NCBI RefSeq assembly: GCF_023715745.1
Contig: NZ_JAMBOV010000005.1
Span: forward strand, 62,001-126,000
DNA from: Microbacterium oleivorans
GTDB lineage: Bacteria; Actinomycetota; Actinomycetes; Actinomycetales; Microbacteriaceae
Direction of reading: 5' to 3'
Length of the DNA stretch: 64,000 nucleotides
Shown here: positions 52,124 to 60,243 of the stretch, in pieces
Layout: the number at the start of each line of letters is the position of its first letter
Numbering within the stretch: position 1 is the stretch's first letter
Made by a program: the position numbers and the translations under genes
Notes under the pieces: generated by a model
Seen by the model: only the letters and a program-made list of their open reading frames with translations
Databases searched by the model: none
Told to the model about the DNA's origin: nothing

Positions 52124-53380
52124 TCACGCCGATCCCGCGGCCGCGAGGTCGTCGCGGCGGCGCGCGAGGTAGGTGCGTTCGGCTGCGTTGCCGGCGAGGG
52201 CGATCGCGCGGTCGTAGGCCGCGCGTGCGTCGTCGAGGCGTCCGGTGCGGCGCAGCAGGTCTGCGCGCGCGGCGTGGAAGGCGTGATAACCCGACAGCGC
52301 ACCGGCGAGCGGGGCGATCTCTTCGAGGCCGGTCGCGGCGCCGTGGAGCTCCGCGATGGCGACGGCTCGGTTCAGTCTGACGATCGGCGAAGCGTCGACC
52401 GTGAGCATCCTGTCGTACAGGGCGACGATCTGGCGCCAGTCGGTCTCTTCGGCGGAGGCGGCATCGGCGTGCACGGCGTTGATCGCGGCCAGCAGCTGGT
52501 AGCGGCCCGGCCTGGCGGAGCCTTCGGCGACGGCGGCGATTCGCTCGTACACGAGCGTGTGTCCTTCGGCGATGAGCTCGCGATCCCACAGGCTGCGGTC
52601 CTGCTCGGGAAGGGTCACCAGTTCGCCGTCCGGGGACACGCGTGCCGCGCGGCGCGCGTCGATGAGCAGGGTGAGTGCGAGCAGCCCCGCGACCTCGCCT
52701 TCGTCGGGCAGGAGCTCGCGCAGCAGGCGCGCCAGCCGGATCGCCTCCGCTGTCAGTTCGACCCTCACCGCGTCTCCACTCGAGGTGGACAGGTAGCCCT
52801 CGTTGAAGATGAGGGAGATCACCGTGAGGACGCCCGCAAGTCGCTCCCTGACGTCGGCTGCGGAAGGCATCCGGAAGGGAACGCGCGCGGTGGCGAGGGT
52901 GTGTTTCGCGCGGGTGATGCGGCGCGCCATCGTGGTCGTCGGCACGAAGAACGCGTGGGCGATTTCGGCGACGGTGAGTCCGCCCACCATCCGCAGAGTG
53001 AGAGCGACTCGCGACGGCATCTTCAGTGCGGGGTGGCAGCAGACGAACAGCAGCCGGAGCCTGTCGTCGTCGACGTCGCCGATCGGTGCACGAGGTTCGT
53101 CGTCGACGAGCAGCTGCGCCTCGTCGTGCTTGCGGCCGCGCTGAGAGTCCCGGCGCACGCGATCGATCGCTTTGCGGGTGGCCGTGGTGGTGAGCCAGGC
53201 CCCCGGGTTCGGCGGCGCCCCCTCACGGGGCCAGTGCTCGACAGCGGCGACGAATGCGTCGGCCGCGGCGTCTTCGGCGAGCTCGAGGTCGCCGAAGCGG
53301 CGAGCGAGACCCGCCACCACCCGCGCCCACTCCTCGCGGTGGGCGCGGGTGATGTGGTCTGCAGTGGCGGGAGTGGTCAC
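52124..53380 (-). CDS. ECF42-type sigma factor with C-terminal extension (second copy)
   Basis: A 418-residue sigma factor of the same group as that at 29135-30385. Region 2 lies near 15-85 (AEDAAADAFVAAVEHW, NPGAWLTTTATRKAIDRVRR), region 4 near 120-165 (LTVAEIAHAFFVPTTTMARRITRAKHTL), then the helical extension (FNEGYLSTSSGD, LLALTLLIDARRAARVSPDG, VRLNRAVAIAELHGAATGLEEI). GTG 53380 overlaps the stop of the DGPF gene before it. The C-terminal part should sense or transmit the signal in place of an anti-sigma factor. The operon has an ECF42-like promoter of its own (53844-53870). Confidence 0.92.
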   Translation of the reverse strand: MTTPATADHITRAHREEWARVVAGLARRFGDLELAEDAAADAFVAAVEHWPREGAPPNPGAWLTTTATRKAIDRVRRDSQRGRKHDEAQLLVDDEPRAPIGDVDDDRLRLLFVCCHPALKMPSRVALTLRMVGGLTVAEIAHAFFVPTTTMARRITRAKHTLATARVPFRMPSAADVRERLAGVLTVISLIFNEGYLSTSSGDAVRVELTAEAIRLARLLRELLPDEGEVAGLLALTLLIDARRAARVSPDGELVTLPEQDRSLWDRELIAEGHTLVYERIAAVAEGSARPGRYQLLAAINAVHADAASAEETDWRQIVALYDRMLTVDASPIVRLNRAVAIAELHGAATGLEEIAPLAGALSGYHAFHAARADLLRRTGRLDDARAAYDRAIALAGNAAERTYLARRRDDLAAAGSA

Positions 53381-53763
53381 CCGGCTTCGGGGGTCTGCCG
53401 GTCGATGACGTCCTCGACGCCACCCGGGAAGCGGTGGACTTCTTGCGGCCAGTCGAGGCTGAGGGCCAGGCGGCCCGCCCAGTGGCGCGCGTCCTCGTCG
53501 GTCGGCACGTTGATCACGGTGAACCCGCCGAGGTGCTCCTTGGTTTCGACGAAGGGCCCGTCGGTGAACACCGGCTGGCCGTCGGTCAGCTGCACGCTGA
53601 AGAGCGCCGTCGAGGCATCGATGCCGCCGTCGGCGAAGACGAACACGCCTGCCTGCTTCATCTCCTCGAGCACCGCCATCGACGCCTGGCTCTTGGTCTG
53701 CAGCTGCTCGGCGGTCTGCGGGGGCACCCACTCGTCGTTGAACGCGATCAGGTAGTTCGGCAC
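53377..53763 (-). CDS. DGPF-domain (YCII-related) protein partnered with the second ECF42 sigma factor
   Basis: A 128-residue protein starting VPNYLIAFNDEWVPP. The DGPF motif is exact (VFTDGPFVETKEHLGGFTVINV, near residues 66-87). The GTG 53763 start has GGGAG upstream. Its stop overlaps the sigma gene. A 34-base stretch of its leader (53776-53809) and part of its first codons recur near 62801-62884 as a decayed copy. Confidence 0.9.
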   Translation of the reverse strand: MPNYLIAFNDEWVPPQTAEQLQTKSQASMAVLEEMKQAGVFVFADGGIDASTALFSVQLTDGQPVFTDGPFVETKEHLGGFTVINVPTDEDARHWAGRLALSLDWPQEVHRFPGGVEDVIDRQTPEAG

Positions 53764-53775
53764 TGTCGTCTCCCT

Positions 53776-53809
53776 CTTATCGAGATAGCGGCCGCGGCTC
53801 AGCGCGGCG
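53776..53809 (-). repeat. 34-base leader repeat, copy 1 (upstream of the intact DGPF gene)
   Basis: Identical to 62851-62884 over 34 bases, starting CTTATCGAGATAGCGG and ending CTCAGCGCGGCG on the + strand. Weaker similarity continues for roughly 35-40 bases on one side and about 50 on the other. It lies between the ECF42-like promoter and the DGPF start codon. Confidence 0.9.
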
Positions 53810-53843
53810 GTCGCAGCGATCCGTTCGGGTCGCCCACACAGTC

Positions 53844-53870
53844 CACGAACGGCGACCCGCGAATACGACA
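53844..53870 (-). promoter_or_regulatory. ECF42-type promoter of the second DGPF/sigma operon
   Basis: On the reverse strand TGTCGT (53870-53865), a 17-base spacer, then CGTG (53847-53844). It differs from the ECF42 consensus (TGTCGA, CGA/TC) at one base in each box and keeps the 17-base spacing seen at 28623-28649. It lies 80 bases upstream of the DGPF start. Confidence 0.6.
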
Positions 53871-53913
53871 CTAGGACGCGAAGAGATTTCGAGAGCGGGA
53901 GAGACCGAGCCGA

Positions 53914-54195
53914 TCACGTCGCTTCTTTGCCCCAGCGGCTCAGCGCAGCGATCGCGTCTGTCAGGTCCAGCCCGCGCTCGGTCAGGGCGTAAGCGCGGGT
54001 GTTGTGCTTCAACGGAAGTCGGCGGAGCACGCCTGCTGCTTCGAGTTCCTTCAGGCGGGTCGCGAGGATGTTCGTGGGTACGCCCAGCTCACGCTGGAGG
54101 TCGCCGTACCGCTGCGGACCCTCGAGCAGCCGCTCCACGATGAGGAGAGCCCACCGCGCGCCGACGACGTCGAGAGCTGCGGTGAGGTCGCTCAC
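53914..54195 (-). CDS. HxlR-family transcriptional regulator
   Basis: A 93-residue winged-helix protein of the HxlR family: LDVVGARWALLIVERLLEGPQRYGDLQRELGVPTNILATRLKELEAAGVL. It lacks the N-terminal CPV cysteine found in redox-sensing members. GTG 54195 overlaps the stop of the upstream VOC gene (GTGA), so the two are co-translated. The perfect palindrome at 54604-54622 before the VOC gene is its probable operator. Confidence 0.85.
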   Translation of the reverse strand: MSDLTAALDVVGARWALLIVERLLEGPQRYGDLQRELGVPTNILATRLKELEAAGVLRRLPLKHNTRAYALTERGLDLTDAIAALSRWGKEAT

Positions 54196-54596
54196 GAGGT
54201 CTGGTCGGCGTCCGGCTTCATCCAGAACGGGGAGTAGTGATAGCCGTCGGGGTCGTCGAACTGACGCTGGTACATGAAGGGGTAGTCGTCGGTGTCGCCG
54301 ACGCGGCCGCCCGCGGCTCGCGCCCTTTCGATCATCGCGTCGACGGCTTCGCGGCTGTCGAGGTCGAACGAGACGGTGACCTTCGACGGGGTGTCGGGGC
54401 CACCGATGAGGTCTTCGACGCCGCCCACGCTCGCGTACATCTCGCGGCTGCCCAGCATGACGTACTGGTCGGGGGCGATCGCGAAGCACGACACGTTGTG
54501 GTCGGACATCTCGGCGTTGAGGGTCCAGCCGATGGCTGTGTAGAAGGCCGTGGCACGTTCGACATCGACCACGGGGCACGTGATGAAGAGGCTCAT
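54192..54596 (-). CDS. VOC-superfamily protein (glyoxalase/bleomycin-resistance-like)
   Basis: A 134-residue VOC protein with two beta-alpha-beta-beta-beta modules: MSLFITCPVVDVERATAFYTAIGW and FMYQRQFDDPDGYHYSPFWM. The gene is the first of a two-gene unit with an HxlR regulator, with a palindromic operator 8 bases upstream of the start. VOC proteins include dioxygenases, glyoxalases and antibiotic-binding proteins; the form here (PhnB-like) is not assigned. Confidence 0.85.
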   Translation of the reverse strand: MSLFITCPVVDVERATAFYTAIGWTLNAEMSDHNVSCFAIAPDQYVMLGSREMYASVGGVEDLIGGPDTPSKVTVSFDLDSREAVDAMIERARAAGGRVGDTDDYPFMYQRQFDDPDGYHYSPFWMKPDADQTS

Positions 54597-54603
54597 GTCG
54601 CCA

Positions 54604-54622
54604 TACTTGCAAAATGCAAGTA
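54604..54622. promoter_or_regulatory. Perfect 8-bp-arm palindrome, probable HxlR operator
   Basis: TACTTGCA (54604-54611), AAA, TGCAAGTA (54615-54622). It ends 8 bases upstream of the VOC start and would overlap its promoter. HxlR proteins bind as dimers to such AT-rich dyads, often upstream of their own operon. Confidence 0.75.
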
Positions 54623-54646
54623 CGCGGTCAAGAGGTCTGAAGCCGG

Positions 54647-54997
54647 CTACTGCAGCTCGGTTACGAAGCCCACCGTGTTGCCGTCGGGATCCGTGAGGCT
54701 GAAAAACTCGACGACGCCTTCGAACCGCTGGATGTCCGAGACCTCGAAGCCGAGACCCCGCAGTCTCGTGTGCTCACCCGTCGCATCGGGGACGCTGAAG
54801 TTCACCGAGATCCCGTGGGTGCCGGCGAGCTCGGGGTTGAGGGCCAGCTGCAGCCATACGGAGCCGAGGCTGAACTCCACCAGGCCGTCCAGCGGCCGCA
54901 GGTCGACGTCCCCGAGCTCCAGGGCTGATCGGTACCAGTCGATCGCCGCATCCAGGTCGCGGACGGGTATGCCGACGGTGGTTGCTCTGATCTCCAT
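54647..54997 (-). CDS. VOC-superfamily protein
   Basis: A 116-residue VOC protein: TTVGIPVRDLDAAIDWYRSAL at the start and EFFSLTDPDGNTVGFV at the end, which carries a typical C-terminal metal-ligand position. ATG 54997 is chosen because TACGTT (55004-55009, reverse) lies 6 bases upstream. It is a separate transcript from the VOC/HxlR pair. The function is unknown. Confidence 0.82.
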   Translation of the reverse strand: MEIRATTVGIPVRDLDAAIDWYRSALELGDVDLRPLDGLVEFSLGSVWLQLALNPELAGTHGISVNFSVPDATGEHTRLRGLGFEVSDIQRFEGVVEFFSLTDPDGNTVGFVTELQ

Positions 54998-55003
54998 GTG
55001 GTC

Positions 55004-55009
55004 AACGTA
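55004..55009 (-). promoter_or_regulatory. -10 box of the VOC gene (leaderless)
   Basis: TACGTT on the reverse strand, 6 bases before ATG 54997. Confidence 0.5.
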
Positions 55010-55173
55010 CCCGCGACCTCTGACCATCGACCGGCCATGGTGGGGAGCCGAACCGCGCCGGTTGTCGGGTGAGTTCCCGTCGACGAGCGAAGGCAGGTGA
55101 ACCGGAGGTTTCGCCGCCCTGGGAGGCTCCTGACTCTTCCAAACCGCGCAGTGAGCAGCTCCGGATCACCACC

Positions 55174-55779
55174 GTGCGGAAGAACATCGAAACTGATCAC
55201 GACATCATCATCGGGAGCCCCGCCGCCGCGGCCCCTGCACCTGCATCGCTCGCCGCAGACGCCACCACGTCCTCGCCAACTCCCACTCCCGTCGGGCGTT
55301 CCTGGCGCTCACGTCTCCTGGGCCAGCTGACGGGGTTCGGCCTCGTCGGAGGTCTCGCGTTCATCGTCGACCTGGCGGTCTACAACCTCGTGCGGGCGAC
55401 CGTCCTCGACGATTCACCCATCTGGTCGAAGGTGGTGAGCGTCTCGGTCGCCACCGCGGTGGCGTGGCTAGGCAATCGCTATCTCACATTCCGGCGAGAG
55501 CGTTCGCCGCATCCGCTGCGTGAAGCCGCGCTGTTCGCTGTCGTGAACGTAGTGGGTCTCCTGATCGCGGCGGGGTGCCTGTTCGTGTCGCACTACGTCT
55601 TCGGTTTCACCTCGCAGCTGGCCGACAACATCTCGGGCAACGGCGTCGGGCTCGTGCTCGGCACGGCCTTCCGATTCGCCGCGTACCGGTGGTTCGTCTT
55701 CGCTCCCCGCACGCGCACACTGCGTCTTCCCCGCACGGCCCACCTGCCCTCAACCGCACCGACCGGAGGCCTCTCGTGA
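55174..55779 (+). CDS. GtrA-family membrane protein
   Basis: About 201 residues with GtrA features and four predicted spans (near residues 48-70, 82-102, 122-145, 155-175): RLLGQLTGFGLVGGLAFIVDLAVYNLV, then VATAVAWLGNRYLTFRRE, the signature of GtrA proteins that move or handle polyprenyl-phosphate-linked sugars. The start is uncertain (GTG 55174 or an upstream in-frame start at 55069). It is the first gene of a run of six and is joined to the next by a GTGA overlap. It probably supplies or flips lipid-linked sugar for the glycosyltransferases that follow. Confidence 0.82.
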   Translation: MRKNIETDHDIIIGSPAAAAPAPASLAADATTSSPTPTPVGRSWRSRLLGQLTGFGLVGGLAFIVDLAVYNLVRATVLDDSPIWSKVVSVSVATAVAWLGNRYLTFRRERSPHPLREAALFAVVNVVGLLIAAGCLFVSHYVFGFTSQLADNISGNGVGLVLGTAFRFAAYRWFVFAPRTRTLRLPRTAHLPSTAPTGGLS

Positions 55780-57275
55780 TCACCACGCCCACAGGATTCG
55801 CCCCGCTGCGTCTTCGCGCGCAGGCCACCCCGGAACCGCTGTTGACTCCGGTCGCACCCGCGCCCGGACAGCAGGCGCCCGAGGTGACCGAATCTCCGAT
55901 GCCGGTGCAGCAGACGGCTCCATCCGGGGTCGTGCTGCCGGACTGGTCCGTGGGCGAGTGGTTCGGCTACAGCGGCATCATCGCCCTCGCGCTCGTCCTC
56001 ACGGCGATCGCCGTGACGACGCTCTGGTGGATGCTGCATGCCTGGCGATCCGCCGACGACCTGCGTGCGACGCAGTTCAGCGCCTCGCCTCGCCCTTCCC
56101 GGCATCGGTTCACGCTCCTCGTCCCGGGTCGCCACGAGGAGGAGGTGATGGGGCAGACCCTGGATCGCCTCGCGCAGCAGGACCACCCCGACTTCGAGAT
56201 CATCGCGATCGTCGGTCATGACGACCCCGGAACAGAACTCGTGGTTCGAGAGGCTGCCGCCCGGCATCCCGACCTCATCACCGTGGTCGTCGACGACAGC
56301 GTGCCGAAGAACAAGCCGAAGGCGCTCAACCGCGCGCTGCAGTTCGCCACCGGCGACATCGTCGGCGTGTTCGACGCCGAGGATGAGGTGCACCCCGGAC
56401 TGCTCACCGTGGTCGACTCCAAGTTCCAGGAGACCGGCGCGGACGTCGTGCAGGGCGGCGTACAGCTGATGAATTTCGAGACGACCTGGTGGTCCTTGCG
56501 AAACGTGCTGGAGTACTACTTCTGGTTCCGCTCGAGGCTGCACTTCCACGCCCGCTCGAAGTTCATCCCCCTCGGCGGCAACACCGTCTTCGTCACGCGT
56601 GATCGTCTCGAGTGGTCGCGCGGGTGGGACGACCAGTGTCTCGCCGAGGACTGCGAACTGGGCGTGCGGCTCTCGAGCGACGGCGCGAAGGTGGCCGTCG
56701 CCTACAACCCCGAGTACGTCACGCGCGAGGAGACGCCACCGACCCTCACCTCGCTGTACAAGCAGCGCACGCGCTGGAACCAAGGCTTCCTCCAGGTGCT
56801 CGGAAAGGGCGAGTGGAAGAAGCTCCCTACCCTGCGCCAGCGGATGTATGCCCGGTACCTGCTGAACATGCCCTTCATCCAGGCTGCCACCGGCCTGTTG
56901 ATCCCGATCTCGATCGTGTTCATCCTCCTCGTCAAGGTCCCCACCGTCGTCGCCCTCGTCACCTTCCTCCCGCTCATTCCGACCGTCGTGACGCTCGTCG
57001 TCGAGGCGGCCGGGCTCGCCGAGTTCGGGCGGGTGTACGGCCGGAAGGTGCGCGTGCGCGACTATGCCCGGCTCGTACTCGGCCTGGTGCCCTACCAGGC
57101 GTTCCTGGCGGCGGCTGCTGTCCGGTCCGTCGTCCGGCAGCTGCGTGGCGACGGGAGCTGGGAGAAGACCGAGCACACCGGTGCCCACCGTGACTCGCCT
57201 GCAGCCGATGGCGCGGCGAGGGACCGTGGCTCGGATGAACTGATCGCCGTCGCCGCATCGGAGGAGAGCAAGTGA
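55776..57275 (+). CDS. Processive family-2 glycosyltransferase (cellulose-synthase-like)
   Basis: A 499-residue GT2 enzyme. An N-terminal span (residues about 62-88) precedes the catalytic domain (about 110-345). D148-D149 (GHDDPG) and the metal-binding DAEDE (200-204) are followed by EDCELG (291-296, catalytic base) and QRTRW (330-334), the QxxRW motif of processive enzymes. Two or three spans follow (about 360-410) and a long helix. This is the CESA-like plan of polymer-forming synthases. GTG 55776 overlaps the GtrA stop, with GGAGG upstream. There is no PilZ domain, so cyclic-di-GMP control is not expected. The polymer is probably a beta-glycan (inference). Confidence 0.88.
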   Translation: MITTPTGFAPLRLRAQATPEPLLTPVAPAPGQQAPEVTESPMPVQQTAPSGVVLPDWSVGEWFGYSGIIALALVLTAIAVTTLWWMLHAWRSADDLRATQFSASPRPSRHRFTLLVPGRHEEEVMGQTLDRLAQQDHPDFEIIAIVGHDDPGTELVVREAAARHPDLITVVVDDSVPKNKPKALNRALQFATGDIVGVFDAEDEVHPGLLTVVDSKFQETGADVVQGGVQLMNFETTWWSLRNVLEYYFWFRSRLHFHARSKFIPLGGNTVFVTRDRLEWSRGWDDQCLAEDCELGVRLSSDGAKVAVAYNPEYVTREETPPTLTSLYKQRTRWNQGFLQVLGKGEWKKLPTLRQRMYARYLLNMPFIQAATGLLIPISIVFILLVKVPTVVALVTFLPLIPTVVTLVVEAAGLAEFGRVYGRKVRVRDYARLVLGLVPYQAFLAAAAVRSVVRQLRGDGSWEKTEHTGAHRDSPAADGAARDRGSDELIAVAASEESK

Positions 57276-59296
57276 CCTCGACACTCGACCGCACGAGCCT
57301 CGACGCAGCGTCGGCGGCGCCGACGCTGCCCGGTGCAGCCGAACGGAGTCCGCGCGCCGGCATCCGTGCGGCATCCGTCTGGCGCGAACGCCTCATCGAC
57401 CTCGCCTGGCTCGTGCCCGCACTCGTCGTGGGCATCGTCGTCAACGTCGTGAACCTCGGCGGCTCGCCCCAGCGGATCGACGACGAGGGGACCTACACGG
57501 CACAGGCGTGGGCCATCGGCAACCTCGGTGAATTGACGCACTACACGTATTGGTACGACCACCCCCCGCTCGGGTGGATCCAGATCGCCGGTTACGTCGG
57601 GCTCACCGGGGGGTGGGACCGGTACGAGGTTGCCGTCATCGCGGCTCGAGAGGCGATGATCGTCGCCACGGCGATCGCGGCGATCCTGCTCTGGGTCATC
57701 GTGCGGCGCATCGGGTTCGCCCGGCCGACCGCGTCGGTTGCAGCCGCCGTCTTCCTGTTGTCGCCGCTCGCGGTGCAGTTCCACCGGCAGGTGTACCTCG
57801 ACAACATCGCGACGGCCTGGCTGCTGGCGGCGATCTTCCTCGCCATGAGCCGTCACAAGCAGCTGCTCGGATACATCGGCGCGGCCGCGGCCTTCGGTGT
57901 CGCTGTGCTGACGAAGGAGACATACCTCCTCGCCCTCCCGCTGCTCGTGTGGTTCATGTGGCGCGGTGCGGATAAGACGACCAGGCGCTACACGCTGTCG
58001 GTGTCAGCCGCAGTGCTGGCGCTGTTCGGCCTCACCTACGTGGCGTTCGCCCTGGTCAAGGGCGAGGTCATGCCCGGTGCCGGACGCGTCAGCCTCTTCG
58101 AGGGCCTCACTTTCCAGCTGGCCTCCCGCGAGGGGAGCGGCTCGCTCTTCGATCCCGACAGCCTCATGTCGCGCACCGTCGGCATGTGGTGGCAGCTGGA
58201 CTCGATCCTCATCGTCGCGGCCCTTGCTGCCGCGATCGCTGCGCTGTTCGTAGCGCGACTGCGGGCATGGGCGATCACGCTGCTCGCGCTCACCGCGTTC
58301 ATGTTCCGCGGCGGGTACCTGCCGGTGCCTTATGTCATCATCATGCTGCCGCTCGCCGCGATCGTTGTCGCCGGCGTCGGACAGGTGGCTGTCGAGTTGC
58401 TGCGAGGCCGCGGCTCCCGGCATCCGATCGTTGTGCGGGCCGCCGGTGGAGTCCTGGCGGCGGGCACCGTCGCCGCACTCGTCGCGGCAGGTCCGCTCTG
58501 GGCCACGCAGTTGCGTGGCTTCCTCCTGGCGGATCTCGACCGGCCGCTGCGCGACGCCGAGCAGTGGATGGCGGACAACGCCGCCTCGGATGCTCGGATG
58601 CTCGTCGACGACGCGATGTGGGTCGACCTCGTCGAGAGGGGATTCGTCCGCGAGAACGTCGTCTGGTACTACAAAGCGGACACAGACTCCGATGTGCAGG
58701 CGCTGGCCCCCGAAGGCTGGCGTGACTACGACTACGTGGTCACCACTGACTCGATGCGGACCTTCCCGACGGAGTTCCCGACCGTCCGCCAGGCGATCGA
58801 CAACAGTGTCGTCGTGGCCACCTTCGGTGAGGGCGCCCAGATGGTCGAGGTCCGCTACGTCGACAGCGAGCAGTCCGGCCTGGAGCAAGCCAGCGACGAC
58901 GGTCTCTACGCAGCGCGATCCCTCGCGGGACAGCAGCTGTCGAGTAATCCCGACGTCGGCATCCCGGCGGAGGCGCGCGACCTGATGACCTCCGGCGTGG
59001 TCGACGGCCGGATCCTGCTGACCCTCGCCCAGTCGTCCTCGCTCGGGCAGATCGACGTCGCCGAGATCACTCAGCTGAACGGTGACCCTTCGGGTGTGCA
59101 CAGGCAGTTGGTCATCAGCTCCTTCGCCGGCGAGGACGCGCGCGGTGACGCCGCGGGGGCGGATGCGGCGTTGCGCTTCTATCGCTCGCTCACCGGCGCC
59201 CTTGCGCCGCTGTCAGCAGAACGCAGCGATGCCGGCGTCGTCATCACCTTCTCGCCTGTCGAGCCGCTCGACCTCCTGCCGCGACCGGCGGCGTGA
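57272..59296 (+). CDS. Family-39-type membrane glycosyltransferase (PMT-like)
   Basis: A 674-residue GT-C enzyme. The first outer loop has the catalytic acidic pair in GSPQRIDDEGTYTAQAWAI (near residues 63-81) and a YWYDHPPLGWIQ motif (near 90-101), as in GT39 and ArnT-like enzymes that use polyprenyl-phosphate sugars. About ten spans are predicted (residues 38-410). The C-terminal 240 residues form an extracytoplasmic domain. GTG 57272 overlaps the GT2 stop. It probably adds a sugar from a lipid carrier to a surface glycan or protein; the DPM-like gene at 61886 could supply that carrier (inference). Confidence 0.88.
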   Translation: MTSTLDRTSLDAASAAPTLPGAAERSPRAGIRAASVWRERLIDLAWLVPALVVGIVVNVVNLGGSPQRIDDEGTYTAQAWAIGNLGELTHYTYWYDHPPLGWIQIAGYVGLTGGWDRYEVAVIAAREAMIVATAIAAILLWVIVRRIGFARPTASVAAAVFLLSPLAVQFHRQVYLDNIATAWLLAAIFLAMSRHKQLLGYIGAAAAFGVAVLTKETYLLALPLLVWFMWRGADKTTRRYTLSVSAAVLALFGLTYVAFALVKGEVMPGAGRVSLFEGLTFQLASREGSGSLFDPDSLMSRTVGMWWQLDSILIVAALAAAIAALFVARLRAWAITLLALTAFMFRGGYLPVPYVIIMLPLAAIVVAGVGQVAVELLRGRGSRHPIVVRAAGGVLAAGTVAALVAAGPLWATQLRGFLLADLDRPLRDAEQWMADNAASDARMLVDDAMWVDLVERGFVRENVVWYYKADTDSDVQALAPEGWRDYDYVVTTDSMRTFPTEFPTVRQAIDNSVVVATFGEGAQMVEVRYVDSEQSGLEQASDDGLYAARSLAGQQLSSNPDVGIPAEARDLMTSGVVDGRILLTLAQSSSLGQIDVAEITQLNGDPSGVHRQLVISSFAGEDARGDAAGADAALRFYRSLTGALAPLSAERSDAGVVITFSPVEPLDLLPRPAA

Positions 59297-59346
59297 TCCC
59301 GACGCCGGCGGAACATCCGTCGGCGCATCCCGAAGGAAGGAACACC

Positions 59347-60243
59347 ATGATCCGTAACACCTCTCCCTCCCCGGCGCCTCATGTCTCTCGGCGGGGCGCC
59401 AGAGGGCTTGCCCTCGCAGTCGCAGCCGTTGTCCCGTTCGCCATCGGTGTCGCGGTCGCCCCCGCCGCATCCGCCTCCACCGCCGAACCCGGCGGCTGGG
59501 CTCGGGTGGCACACCTCTCTCCCGACACGAAGGCCGTCGATGTTCAGCTGACCGCGCTCGCCGGCGGCGACGTCGTGTACGAGCTCGACGACGTCGCCTA
59601 CGGCGCAGTGAGCGACTACATCCCGCTCGCCGAAGGCACGTACGTCGTCTCGATGGTGCCTTCGGATGCCGCCGACGACGCCGAGCCCGTGGTCCAGCAG
59701 TCCGTCGACGTGGCAGCCGGGGACCCCCTCACCGTCGCCGCGTACGGCCGAAACGCCGAGCTCGACACCGTGGTCTTCGAAGACGACCTCTCGGCACCCG
59801 CGAAGGGCGAAGCCCGGGTGCGCGTCATCCAGGCTTCGACCGTCGAACCGCTCGTGAGTGTCGACACGGCGGCAGGCCGACCCATCGCGAGTGACGTGCC
59901 GACAGGGTCCGCGACCGATTACGCGGCGGTGACCGCCGGCGAGTGGGACCTCGAACTCGCGGGCGCCGATGACGTCTCGTCCGCCGGCGTCGATCTCCCC
60001 GCGGGTTCGGTCTCGACGATCTTCGTGCTCGACACCGCGTCCGGTGCGCTGACGGCGAAGGCCGTCACCGACTCGGCGACCCTCGCCGACATGCCGGTCG
60101 GCGGCATCGAGACCGGTGGAGGCGGCACGGCCGGTGACGGGGAGGCACCGGTCGGCCTCTTCGCTGCCGGCGCGCTGCTCGTAGGCGCGGCCGGCGTGAC
60201 GATGTTCGCGCGTCGTCGTCGCACAGCCGGGACAGCCGGATGA
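59347..60243 (+). CDS. Secreted DUF4397 protein with membrane-anchor tail
   Basis: A 298-residue surface protein. The signal peptide covers residues 1-43 (ARGLALAVAAVVPFAIGVAVAPAASASTA). Two DUF4397-type beta modules follow: WARVAHLSPDTKAVDVQLTALAGG (about 50-130) and ARVRVIQASTVEPLVSVDTAAG (about 155-240). The C-terminus has the plan of a sortase signal, with a Gly-rich spacer, a hydrophobic segment (APVGLFAAGALLVGAAGVTMF) and RRRR, but no LPXTG-like motif. DUF4397 genes are often next to class F sortases, as here. The next gene starts in its stop codon (ATGA overlap). Confidence 0.85.
   Translation: MIRNTSPSPAPHVSRRGARGLALAVAAVVPFAIGVAVAPAASASTAEPGGWARVAHLSPDTKAVDVQLTALAGGDVVYELDDVAYGAVSDYIPLAEGTYVVSMVPSDAADDAEPVVQQSVDVAAGDPLTVAAYGRNAELDTVVFEDDLSAPAKGEARVRVIQASTVEPLVSVDTAAGRPIASDVPTGSATDYAAVTAGEWDLELAGADDVSSAGVDLPAGSVSTIFVLDTASGALTAKAVTDSATLADMPVGGIETGGGGTAGDGEAPVGLFAAGALLVGAAGVTMFARRRRTAGTAG

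Noticed and set aside
54998..55173. Possible riboswitch (c-di-AMP or c-di-GMP type) before the GtrA gene
   Set aside because: Short GGAGG and GAAC-like words occur, but the conserved core and paired stems of the known classes cannot be laid out.
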